Assembly: GCA_024402735.1 (NCBI GenBank)
Contig: JAKSTE010000026.1
Location: 1-7,355, forward strand
Direction: 5' to 3'
Length of the DNA stretch: 7,355 nucleotides
Origin: Alphaproteobacteria bacterium
GTDB lineage: Bacteria; Pseudomonadota; Alphaproteobacteria; Rs-D84
Part shown: positions 1-5,116 of the stretch, in pieces
Layout of the letters: each line of letters begins with the position of its first letter
Numbering within the stretch: the first letter of the stretch is position 1
Translations under genes and position numbers: made by a program
Notes under the pieces: model-generated
The model's database searches: none
What the model was told of the DNA's origin: nothing
What the model saw: the letters and a program-made list of their open reading frames with translations, nothing else

Positions 1-1
1 C

Positions 2-136
2 GATATCGACGGCACACTTTCGAAGTTGGAGCTTGCCGCGCGTGAGGGGCGCATCGCCGAGTTTCCGCCGCTTGTTTCATGGACGGAGATCGTCAGCTTC
101 GTCAAGCGCGAAAGGAGATGGAAGCCATGGCTGTGA
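2..136 (+). CDS. C-terminal fragment of an unrecognised protein (high-GC segment)
   Basis: An open frame enters from the left edge and ends at a TGA at 134-136, giving the last 44 residues of a protein that starts DIDGTLSKLE and ends RERRWKPWL. I do not recognise the family. The frame has the GC-rich third positions of the surrounding 58% GC segment. Its end overlaps the start of the following glycosyltransferase by 10 nt, as in a tightly packed operon. By association it may belong to a polysaccharide or surface-glycan cluster, but that is inference from the neighbour only. It is unrelated in composition to everything right of about position 250. Confidence 0.5.
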   Translation, partial: DIDGTLSKLELAAREGRIAEFPPLVSWTEIVSFVKRERRWKPWL

Positions 137-1094
137 CTTTGTCCGTCTGCCTGCCGACGTATAATCGCGGTGCCTTGCTGGCGGATCGCGTTCGCGCTTG
201 GCTTGCGTCCGCGCCTGAAGATTTCGAACTTGTTGTTTCGGATAACGAGCTATTCATATATCTTATAAGTTCTTCTCCTTTATTCCAATCTTCACAATAT
301 TTTATTGCATAAGGTAAACCTATAATTTGTGTCAAAGGCAACGTTCCAGCTTCATATTTATTAGGAGAATTGTTTAAAATCCAGTCCTTTCCGTTCTGAA
401 TTTTATTTATCATTCCACCACCAAACTTATCCGGATACCACCTATCAGGTTGTTTGATATACAATATTCCAACCCCTGTATCACTTCCTATTTTATGTCC
501 AGAAAAACACAAGAAATCACAATCAAAAGATTTAACATCTATAGAATTATGTACAATATATTGAGCTGCATCTACAATAGTAATAACATCTGGATTTTGT
601 TCTTTTGCTTTTTTTATTATCTTTCTTACATCTTGTGCTATTCCAAGAACGTTTGACATAGCTGTTATAACAAAAACATCCGCCTTAGGAATTAAATTTA
701 TATCTATATTATTATCTGTATCTAATTCGGATTTTACAATATTACATTTTTTTAAACGTTGTTGGTTTTCCCAAGGCATACGTGCACTATGATGATCTAT
801 ATCTGACACAGCTACAGTTAACATATTAGTATAACTATTTTGAATTAAGCCAACCACCCTATTCATAGAATCTGTTGTTCCAGATGTAAAAATAATCTGA
901 TCAGGTTTTGATTTTATAAAATCAGCAACAACCAATCTTGATTTTTCTATTAAAGAATCAACAAAACCAGCTCTCTCACATATTCCTCTACCAGAATTAG
1001 CATAAAAATTCTTTAAAAAATCGACCTCTGCATCTATAAGAGATTGTGGTTTTTGCCAACTAGCTGCTGCATCCATGTATATGATTTCTTTCAT
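102..1094 (-). CDS. SufS-like cysteine desulfurase (class V aminotransferase fold), C-terminus replaced at a junction
   Basis: This PLP enzyme family takes sulfur from cysteine for Fe-S cluster and thio-cofactor assembly in the cytoplasm. Visible features are the N-terminal YMDAAASWQKPQ, the cofactor loop TSGTTDSMN (70-78), DHHS (100-103) with the histidine that stacks on PLP, VDAAQ (174-178), SGHKIGSDTGVGILY (198-212) with the Schiff-base lysine K201, GGGM (225-228) and EAGTLPLTQIIGL (248-260). Native sequence ends at about residue 282 (position 249-251). The last 48 residues (102-248) are antisense to the high-GC glycosyltransferase and are spurious. Relatives have about 380-410 residues, and their persulfide-forming cysteine lies in the missing part, so the gene is broken here. 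The ATG at 1094 has AAGGG 8 nt upstream. It diverges from trxA and has its own promoter at 1121-1148. SufS-like is the best fit; the missing end prevents a firm choice between SufS, CsdA and related enzymes. Confidence 0.82.
   Translation of the reverse strand: MKEIIYMDAAASWQKPQSLIDAEVDFLKNFYANSGRGICERAGFVDSLIEKSRLVVADFIKSKPDQIIFTSGTTDSMNRVVGLIQNSYTNMLTVAVSDIDHHSARMPWENQQRLKKCNIVKSELDTDNNIDINLIPKADVFVITAMSNVLGIAQDVRKIIKKAKEQNPDVITIVDAAQYIVHNSIDVKSFDCDFLCFSGHKIGSDTGVGILYIKQPDRWYPDKFGGGMINKIQNGKDWILNNSPNKYEAGTLPLTQIIGLPYAIKYCEDWNKGEELIRYMNSSLSETTSSKSSGADASQARTRSASKAPRLYVGRQTDKVTAMASISFRA
127..250 (+). CDS. Glycosyltransferase family 2, N-terminal fragment cut at the junction
   Basis: The first 41 residues read MAVTLSVCLPTYNRG, then a helix rich in Leu, Arg and Ala, then FELVVSDNE. 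This is the start of the GT-A fold of family 2 glycosyltransferases: strand 1 with the PTYNR motif that contacts the nucleotide sugar, and strand 2 ending in SDN. The ATG at 127 is preceded by AAAGGAG at 111-117 with 9 nt spacing; an in-frame ATG at 118 lies too close to that site. The homology stops right after SDNE, where composition drops from about 58% to about 30% GC. The frame then continues as nonsense to a stop at 310-312. Only the first quarter or less of a normal catalytic domain is present, so the product cannot be functional as shown. Confidence 0.75.
247..252. other. Composition and homology breakpoint (probable chimeric join)
   Basis: Left of this point the sequence is about 58% GC (146 of 250 bases); sampled lines right of it are 28-35%. 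The forward-strand glycosyltransferase loses its family pattern after the codons for SDNE (ending at 249), and the reverse-strand desulfurase loses its pattern after residue 281-282 (249-254). Both genes are cut at the same place. No inverted repeats, target-site duplication, tRNA or integrase is visible, only a few bases (about GAGC) that could belong to either side. Confidence 0.8.
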
Positions 1095-1120
1095 ATAGAA
1101 AACCCTTGCTTTTTCTTATG

Positions 1121-1148
1121 ATTATAATAAACTCATTCAGAATATCAA
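1121..1148 (-). promoter_or_regulatory. Sigma-70-type promoter of the cysteine desulfurase gene, in a divergent promoter region
   Basis: Read on the minus strand, a -35 box TTGATA (1143-1148) and a -10 box TATAAT (1121-1126) are separated by 16 bp. The start of transcription would be near 1114, about 20 nt before the ATG. The -10 lies in the 8-bp palindrome ATTATAAT (1121-1128), so a perfect TATAAT (1123-1128) also faces trxA on the plus strand. I find no good -35 for that direction, only a TG at 1119-1120 that is one base too far for a canonical extended -10. Confidence 0.6.
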
Positions 1149-1166
1149 TATACAAGGAGAAAAAAA

Positions 1167-1487
1167 ATGGCTTTAAAACATGCAAATGATGAAACTTTCG
1201 ATTCTATGGTTTCTGATGGTTTAACATTAGTGGATTTTTGGGCTTCTTGGTGCGGTCCTTGTCAAATGTTTGGCCCTATTTTTGAAACTGTGTCTTCAGA
1301 GTATCAAGATGTTAATTTTGTTAAATTTGAAATTGATGATATAAACAAACACACCCCTGTTAAATTTGGTATTCGTAGTATTCCAAGTGTACTAGCTTTC
1401 AAAAACGGAGAATTAAAAGAAGCAAGAACGGGTTTGATGGATGCAGATACTTTAACTCAATGGATTGAAGAATTAAAGGCAAATTAA
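1167..1487 (+). CDS. trxA: Thioredoxin
   Basis: A 106-residue single-domain cytoplasmic thioredoxin, the normal length for the family, which reduces protein disulfides and is recharged by thioredoxin reductase. It carries the active site WCGPC (28-32, redox cysteines C29 and C32), the buried acid D23 equivalent to D26 of the E. coli protein, and the cis-proline loop IRSIPS (69-74, P73). The usual Lys after the second cysteine is Gln here (Q33), a common substitution. The ATG at 1167 has a clear AAGGAG (1154-1159) with 7 nt spacing. The next gene, dksA, starts 1 nt after its stop, so the two are co-transcribed. Transcription probably starts in the divergent region around 1121-1135. Confidence 0.96.
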   Translation: MALKHANDETFDSMVSDGLTLVDFWASWCGPCQMFGPIFETVSSEYQDVNFVKFEIDDINKHTPVKFGIRSIPSVLAFKNGELKEARTGLMDADTLTQWIEELKAN

Positions 1488-1488
1488 A

Positions 1489-1917
1489 ATGCTAAAACAA
1501 AATTATAAAAAGATAGAATTATCACCTAAATACACTCCTAAAAAATCAGAGCCATATATGTGCCCTGAACAGCTTGCGTATTTCTATCAAATGTTATCTA
1601 ATCAATTAGAAGAAATTATGCATAATACCGATTCTGTTTTAAGCGATGTACGTATTGCTGAAAAAAATGAAACAGCGGGTGTTGGCGACGAACAAGATCA
1701 AGCTGCTGCGGAACAGGAATTAACAAGAAATTTGAGAATGTCTGAAAGAAATGCTAATTTATTACAAAAAATAAAAGCAGCTTTGGAACGTATGGAAAAC
1801 GGAACTTTTGGATATAGTGTTATTTCTGGAGAAGAAATAGGTCTTCAAAGAATGCTCGCCCGTCCATTAGCTACTATGACATTAGAAGAACAAGAAGAAT
1901 ATGAAAAACGTAAATAA
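1489..1917 (+). CDS. dksA: DksA/TraR-family RNA polymerase-binding protein lacking zinc-finger cysteines
   Basis: DksA binds in the RNA polymerase secondary channel and, with ppGpp, tunes rRNA and amino-acid promoters. The 142-residue length fits. Residues 27-105 form the two-helix coiled coil, and its tip keeps the essential D-x-x-D-x-A motif (D67, D70, A72). The C-terminal part, FGYSVISGEEIGLQRMLARP (107-126), aligns with the zinc-finger region, but the four zinc-ligand cysteines of E. coli DksA are Ser110, Ser113, Thr131 and Glu134. The only cysteine is C25. Reduced-cysteine DksA proteins are common in Alphaproteobacteria. The ATG lies 1 nt after the trxA stop; its ribosome binding site AAAGG (1475-1479) is inside trxA, so translation is probably coupled. 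The stop at 1915-1917 lies within the terminator stem. Confidence 0.93.
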   Translation: MLKQNYKKIELSPKYTPKKSEPYMCPEQLAYFYQMLSNQLEEIMHNTDSVLSDVRIAEKNETAGVGDEQDQAAAEQELTRNLRMSERNANLLQKIKAALERMENGTFGYSVISGEEIGLQRMLARPLATMTLEEQEEYEKRK

Positions 1918-1946
1918 TAAAACCGCCTTATGGCGGTTTTATTATT
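1913..1946. terminator. Bidirectional rho-independent terminator shared by dksA and tatA
   Basis: A perfect 15-bp inverted repeat, AATAATAAAACCGCC (1913-1927) with its reverse complement at 1932-1946, around the 4-base loop TTAT. Each side gives a GC core followed by a T-rich arm in its own reading direction. The dksA stop (1915-1917) and the tatA stop (1942-1944) occupy symmetric positions in the stem, and both genes end AAA TAA TAA. Confidence 0.88.
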
Positions 1947-2148
1947 TCTTAACAACCTTTTTAGTAGAAACTTTTTTTATTTTTTTATTTTCAGTTTTAT
2001 TTTGATGTTTCTCATTGTTTTTTATTTCTTTCTTAAAAATAGTTATTCCATTAGCTAAATTTTTCATTAACCCTGGAATCTTATTGTGTACAAAAAGAAT
2101 CATTATCAAAACTATTACTAATAAAATTTCCCATATACCTGGTCTCAT
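1942..2148 (-). CDS. tatA: TatA-family twin-arginine translocase subunit
   Basis: A 68-residue inner-membrane protein of the type that oligomerises to let folded twin-arginine proteins cross the membrane. It shows the family layout: a short N-terminus with GIWE (4-7), a single membrane helix (about 5-19), a hinge, then an amphipathic helix beginning NKIPGLMKNLANGITIFKKE (22-41) and a lysine-rich tail. The usual Phe-Gly hinge reads Phe-Val-His (19-21), so the conserved glycine is missing. The ATG at 2148 has AAGGA (2156-2160) 7 nt upstream. It starts 19 nt after the SPOR gene and is in the same operon. No tatB or tatC is next to it; the operon ends at the hairpin it shares with dksA. TatA rather than TatB is favoured by the short length and sequence. 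Confidence 0.83.
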   Translation of the reverse strand: MRPGIWEILLVIVLIMILFVHNKIPGLMKNLANGITIFKKEIKNNEKHQNKTENKKIKKVSTKKVVKK

Positions 2149-2167
2149 AACATTATCCTTTTTTTTA

Positions 2168-2893
2168 TTATCTTGCTACATAACAATCTAAACCATCTGA
2201 TTTAGCGTTACGACAAAAACCATTCGCCTCTGCAGAATTATTAAAAGCAACACGTAATCTGTAAGTCGTTTGCCCATTAGGTAAAACAGCAGCCAATATA
2301 ACAAATTGTTTATCTACAAAAAGACTACTATGACCTTTGCGTAATTGTTTTTCAGCCGCTTCAGCTAAAGCACGCGTACTATGTGAACTAAATTGGACAT
2401 ACCAACTTTTACTTGTGGTGGTAACAGCTGTCTTTTGTACCTGTGGTTTAACAACATCTTTTTTGATTGGTTGTGCCACAGTTTTGGTTGCATTATTTGG
2501 ATTAAATGTTACTTCTTTTCTGTCTGGAATTACACGTACTGGCACACTAGAAGTTTCTTGTTCTATTTTTTTCTCTTCTTTTTTCTGATCAACTTCGATA
2601 GGTTTTACAGGTACACTTAAATCTTTTACCGAAGACAAATCTTGTTCTGCTACAACTGGTGTATCAACAGGCGCATCTAAATCAATATGAACAACATTTT
2701 CTGAATCGCTATTAATAGTTTTAACAATTACATATGTTGCCAAAACAACTATAGCTACACCAACTCCTAATAATAACCATGGCTTTTTTGGGTGGGGCGA
2801 AGAAAAAGGAGTCTCTTCAGGCAAAGATTCCACTTCATTGTTATTTTCTTCCAAATCTAATAAATCTAAATTTTCATCTACTTGGTCTTCCAT
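2168..2893 (-). CDS. SPOR-domain inner-membrane protein
   Basis: A 241-residue bitopic membrane protein. Residues 1-36 are an acidic cytoplasmic part (EENNNEVESLPEE), 38-60 a single membrane helix (WLLLGVGVAIVVLATYVIV), and 61-162 a low-complexity periplasmic linker rich in Pro, Val, Lys and Glu. Residues 163-241 are a SPOR domain beginning SWYVQFSSHSTRALAEAAEK, with the YRLRVAF strand (211-217) and a second-half helix. SPOR domains bind glycan strands stripped of side peptides, mostly at the division site. A role in septal peptidoglycan is likely from the family, but no exact orthologue can be named. The ATG at 2893 has a perfect AAGGAGG (2901-2907) at 7 nt spacing and a good promoter just upstream. 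tatA follows 19 nt downstream. Confidence 0.9.
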   Translation of the reverse strand: MEDQVDENLDLLDLEENNNEVESLPEETPFSSPHPKKPWLLLGVGVAIVVLATYVIVKTINSDSENVVHIDLDAPVDTPVVAEQDLSSVKDLSVPVKPIEVDQKKEEKKIEQETSSVPVRVIPDRKEVTFNPNNATKTVAQPIKKDVVKPQVQKTAVTTTSKSWYVQFSSHSTRALAEAAEKQLRKGHSSLFVDKQFVILAAVLPNGQTTYRLRVAFNNSAEANGFCRNAKSDGLDCYVAR

Positions 2894-2919
2894 AGTAGCC
2901 CCTCCTTATAATTAAACTT

Positions 2920-2948
2920 ATTATATCATAAAAAAATGCTACAACCAA
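2920..2948 (-). promoter_or_regulatory. Sigma-70-type promoter of the SPOR-tatA operon
   Basis: On the minus strand, TTGGTT (-35, 2943-2948) and TATAAT (-10, 2920-2925) are separated by 17 bp. A TG one base before the -10 (2927-2928) makes a canonical extended -10, TGATATAAT. Transcription would start near 2913, leaving a leader of about 20 nt that holds the strong ribosome binding site. The promoter lies in the 71-bp gap after the small lipoprotein gene. Confidence 0.65.
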
Positions 2949-2964
2949 GAAAAGGATTTAAATT

Positions 2965-3111
2965 TTATTTAGTAGGCATATTTCCAAAATTTTTAGGAAC
3001 AACCAACGAACGATTTGCTTCTAGTGTTGGATCCTGTCTACAATTACATGTACAACCTTGTAAAATACCTACAACAGATAATAAAATAGCAAAAATAATA
3101 AATTTTTTCAT
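2965..3111 (-). CDS. Very small lipoprotein, resembling part of BamF (DUF3035)
   Basis: A 48-codon gene running from the ATG at 3109-3111 to TAA at 2965-2967. Its N-terminus MKKFIIFAILLSVVGILQGC is a lipoprotein signal: two lysines, a hydrophobic core (4-17) and the lipobox L17-Q18-G19-C20. The mature part is only 29 residues, has three cysteines in a C-x-C-x-C pattern (C20, C22, C24), and then ANRSLVVPKNFGNMP (32-46). That segment resembles the APLVVPP-DF-L-P part of alphaproteobacterial BamF, a lipoprotein of the outer-membrane-protein assembly complex, but the rest of that family is missing. AAGGA (3116-3120) precedes the start by 4 nt. It lies 67 bp downstream of thrS, beyond a hairpin. 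The lipoprotein call is firm; the BamF link is an inference from one short motif. Confidence 0.75.
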   Translation of the reverse strand: MKKFIIFAILLSVVGILQGCTCNCRQDPTLEANRSLVVPKNFGNMPTK

Positions 3112-3131
3112 TCTTTCCTTCTTTTTTATGT

Positions 3132-3174
3132 TATTAAGTAATATATTAGCGCATCGCCAATATATTACTTAATA
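3132..3174. repeat. Long AT-rich hairpin between thrS and the small lipoprotein gene
   Basis: A perfect 16-bp inverted repeat, TATTAAGTAATATATT (3132-3147) with its reverse complement at 3159-3174. Inside it, beyond one A/C mismatch, is a 3-bp GCG/CGC extension (3149-3151 with 3155-3157) closing a CAT loop. It begins just after the thrS stop. No clean run of U follows it on the minus strand, so it is not a textbook terminator. It could protect the 3' end of the thrS message or separate it from the downstream gene. Confidence 0.6.
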
Positions 3175-3178
3175 TATT

Positions 3179-4912
3179 TTAATCCGGCATTTTTATAGAT
3201 TCTTGTATTTGTTTTATAAAATCTGATAAAAATTTCGTTTCCTGTTTTTCTTTACCAAAATAACGCAACGTTACAGTATTCTGCTCTTGTTCTTTTTCAC
3301 CAACAACAGCAATTATAGGTGTTTTCATTAATGATAATTCGCGTATTTTGTAATTAACTTTTTCATCACGCAAATCGGCTCTAGCCATAACCCCTACTTT
3401 ACGTAAAGACGCAACTATTTCATTTGCATAATCTTTAAACTTTTCAGAAACAGGAGCTACAACAACTGGTTCTGGAGACAACCACAAAGGTAAAACCCCA
3501 CCTGTTGATTCTAGTAATATTCCCATAAAACGTTCTATACTACCCAACATAGCTCTATGCAACATTATAGGACGATGTTTTTCTCCATCCTCTCCAATAT
3601 ACGCCAAATCAAAACGTTCCGGTAAATTCATATCTAACTGAACTGTCCCACATTGCCATTTACGTCCTATAGCATCCCATAAATACACACCTATTTTTGG
3701 TCCATAAAAAGCACCCTCTCCTTCAGCAACAACATATGGTAAGCCAGCAGATTGTAAAGAATGTGCCAAAGCAGATTCTGCAAAGTCCCACACTTCATCA
3801 GACCCTATTCTAAATTCAGAATTTGGACGTGTTTCTAGAGTCATTTCAACCTTATCAAAACCCAACTTATGATATATGTCCATCATAAAACGTAAAGTTT
3901 TTGTGACTTCTTCCTCCATTTGATCTTCTGTACAAAAAATATGAGCATCATCTTGAGTAAATTCGCGTACACGTAACAATCCCGCTAAAGAACCTGATGT
4001 TTCATAACGATTAACCTTTCCAAACTCAGCTAAATATAAAGGTAAGTCTTTGTAAGATTTTATACCTTGACCAAAAACCAACATACCACCAGGACAAGAC
4101 ATAGGTTTTACACAAAAATCCTTACCATCCAATGTTTTTCCAGAATAATTATGTCCTGCATACTTAGCCCAATGTCCGCTACGTTCCCATAAAGAACGCT
4201 CCATAACAGAAGGTGTAGAGATTTCTAAATATCCAGCCTTTTCTTGACAATTACGCATAAAATCAATTAATTTGCGATATATTTTATAACCTTTATCATG
4301 CCAAAAAACCGCACCAGGGGCATACTCTGGCTCAAAATGGAATAAATCCATATCTTTACCGAGCTTTCTATTATCTCTCTGTGCCGCTTCTTCTTGTGCT
4401 TTTATAAAATTATTCAATTCTTCAGCAGATTCAAAAGCATCAACATAGATACGTTGTAACATTTTATTTTTAGAATCACCCCTCCAATAAGCACCAGCTA
4501 CACTACGTATTTTAAAACCATCTTTGGGCAAATCTTTTGAAGAGACGACATGAGGACCACGACACAAATCTACGAAATCACGAAATGTGTAGATTGATAA
4601 AACTTCACCTTTTGCATCATATTCATTTAACCATTCCATTTTATATGGTTGATCAGCAAATATTTGTTTTGCTTCCTCTAAAGATATTTCTTTTCTATCA
4701 AATCTACCATCTGACTTAATTAATGAGCGCATTTCTTTTTCTATAGTGGCAAAATCTTCTTCTGAAAAACGATACTCTGTATCAAAATCATAATAAAAAC
4801 CATTTTCTATAGCTGGGCCACCCGCAAATTTGACATCTGGGTGTAACTTCTTAACAGCTGCGGCCATTACATGAGCTAAAGAATGACGAATTATTTCTAC
4901 TGGATAAGACAT
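3179..4912 (-). CDS. thrS: Threonyl-tRNA synthetase lacking the N-terminal TGS domain
   Basis: This enzyme charges tRNA-Thr with threonine using ATP and edits mischarged Ser-tRNA-Thr. It has 577 residues; bacterial enzymes are usually about 640, and the difference matches the absent TGS domain of about 60 residues. The sequence starts directly at the editing domain, HSLAH (10-14) and DLCRGPH (115-121), with the four catalytic-site residues H10, H14, C117 and H121 all present. The class II catalytic core (about 190-475) has motif 2 around RVREFTQDDAHIF (314-326), motif 3 near IMLHRAMLGSIERF (449-462) and the zinc ligands C273, H324 and H452. The anticodon-binding domain is about 480-577. The start is certain: AGAAGG (4920-4925) lies 7 nt before the ATG, and an in-frame TAA at 4925-4927 rules out an upstream TGS domain in this frame. 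It is transcribed from its own promoter. Confidence 0.97.
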   Translation of the reverse strand: MSYPVEIIRHSLAHVMAAAVKKLHPDVKFAGGPAIENGFYYDFDTEYRFSEEDFATIEKEMRSLIKSDGRFDRKEISLEEAKQIFADQPYKMEWLNEYDAKGEVLSIYTFRDFVDLCRGPHVVSSKDLPKDGFKIRSVAGAYWRGDSKNKMLQRIYVDAFESAEELNNFIKAQEEAAQRDNRKLGKDMDLFHFEPEYAPGAVFWHDKGYKIYRKLIDFMRNCQEKAGYLEISTPSVMERSLWERSGHWAKYAGHNYSGKTLDGKDFCVKPMSCPGGMLVFGQGIKSYKDLPLYLAEFGKVNRYETSGSLAGLLRVREFTQDDAHIFCTEDQMEEEVTKTLRFMMDIYHKLGFDKVEMTLETRPNSEFRIGSDEVWDFAESALAHSLQSAGLPYVVAEGEGAFYGPKIGVYLWDAIGRKWQCGTVQLDMNLPERFDLAYIGEDGEKHRPIMLHRAMLGSIERFMGILLESTGGVLPLWLSPEPVVVAPVSEKFKDYANEIVASLRKVGVMARADLRDEKVNYKIRELSLMKTPIIAVVGEKEQEQNTVTLRYFGKEKQETKFLSDFIKQIQESIKMPD

Positions 4913-4953
4913 ATTAAAACCTTCTTAATATAAATTTTTTTTGAAACTTGTTT

Positions 4954-4982
4954 ATTATAATACGCGTAAAAAATTAGCGCAA
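4954..4982 (-). promoter_or_regulatory. Sigma-70-type promoter of thrS
   Basis: On the minus strand, TTGCGC (-35, 4977-4982) and TATAAT (-10, 4954-4959) are separated by 17 bp. The expected transcript start is near 4947, giving a leader of about 34 nt with the ribosome binding site at 4920-4926. This leader is too short for a T-box or a threonine attenuator. The -10 sits in the same ATTATAAT palindrome (4954-4961) as the desulfurase promoter. Confidence 0.6.
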
Positions 4983-4989
4983 ATAGATT

Positions 4990-5012
4990 CTACACCCCTA
5001 ACGGGGTTGTAG
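4990..5012. other. GC-rich hairpin in the spacer upstream of thrS
   Basis: CTACACCCC (4990-4998) pairs with GGGGTTGTAG (5003-5012) through 9 bp with one bulged T, around a TAAC loop. Its GC content is conspicuous in a spacer (4983-5084) that is otherwise more than 75% AT. No U-run follows on either strand, so it is probably not a terminator. It lies upstream of the thrS -35 box and so is not in the thrS leader. It may be a protein-binding site or part of an RNA read on the plus strand. Confidence 0.45.
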
Positions 5013-5084
5013 TAAAAACTATAAAATAACTTCTATTATTTTTCATTACCCTGAGGATGTTAGTATTTTTTAAAAACAAAGTCA

Positions 5085-5116
5085 AAAAAAAATCCGTCAA
5101 AAGACGGATTTTTTTT
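5085..5116 (-). terminator. Rho-independent terminator of the rsmE-rluB-like-TPR operon
   Basis: A perfect 14-bp stem, AAAAAAAATCCGTC (5085-5098) with its reverse complement at 5103-5116, around a 4-base AAAA loop (plus strand). Read from the minus strand it is a GC core followed by nine U. The long A and T arms would make it work from the plus strand too. The stem overlaps the TPR gene stop codon (5115-5117). Confidence 0.88.

Noticed and set aside
79..126. Longer start at 79 for the glycosyltransferase fragment
   Set aside because: It would add residues not seen in GT2 proteins and has no ribosome binding site; AAAGGAG at 111-117 fits the ATG at 127.
1..250. Genomic island or horizontally acquired glycan cluster
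   Set aside because: No integration signature is present, and both genes are truncated at one point. A chimeric join explains the data with fewer assumptions.
450..656. Plus-strand open frame of 68 codons
   Set aside because: It is antisense to the conserved core of the cysteine desulfurase, shows no protein family pattern and has no ribosome binding site.
1106..1128. Strong -35/-10 pair for trxA using TTGCTT at 1106-1111
   Set aside because: The spacer to TATAAT at 1123-1128 would be 11 bp, too short for a sigma-70 promoter.
2337..2620. Two overlapping plus-strand open frames
   Set aside because: Both are antisense to the SPOR gene, rich in Phe, Cys and Leu as expected from the complement of an AT-rich gene, and lack translation signals.
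2936..3172. Plus-strand open frame of 78 codons
   Set aside because: It covers the small lipoprotein gene antisense and runs through the 3132-3174 hairpin. The minus-strand lipoprotein has a signal sequence, lipobox and ribosome binding site; this frame has none.
4537..4719. Plus-strand open frame of 60 codons
   Set aside because: It is antisense to the ThrRS editing domain and has no independent support.
4913..4947. T-box or threonine-attenuation leader for thrS
   Set aside because: The predicted leader is only about 34 nt and has no leader peptide or structured element. The GC-rich hairpin lies upstream of the promoter.
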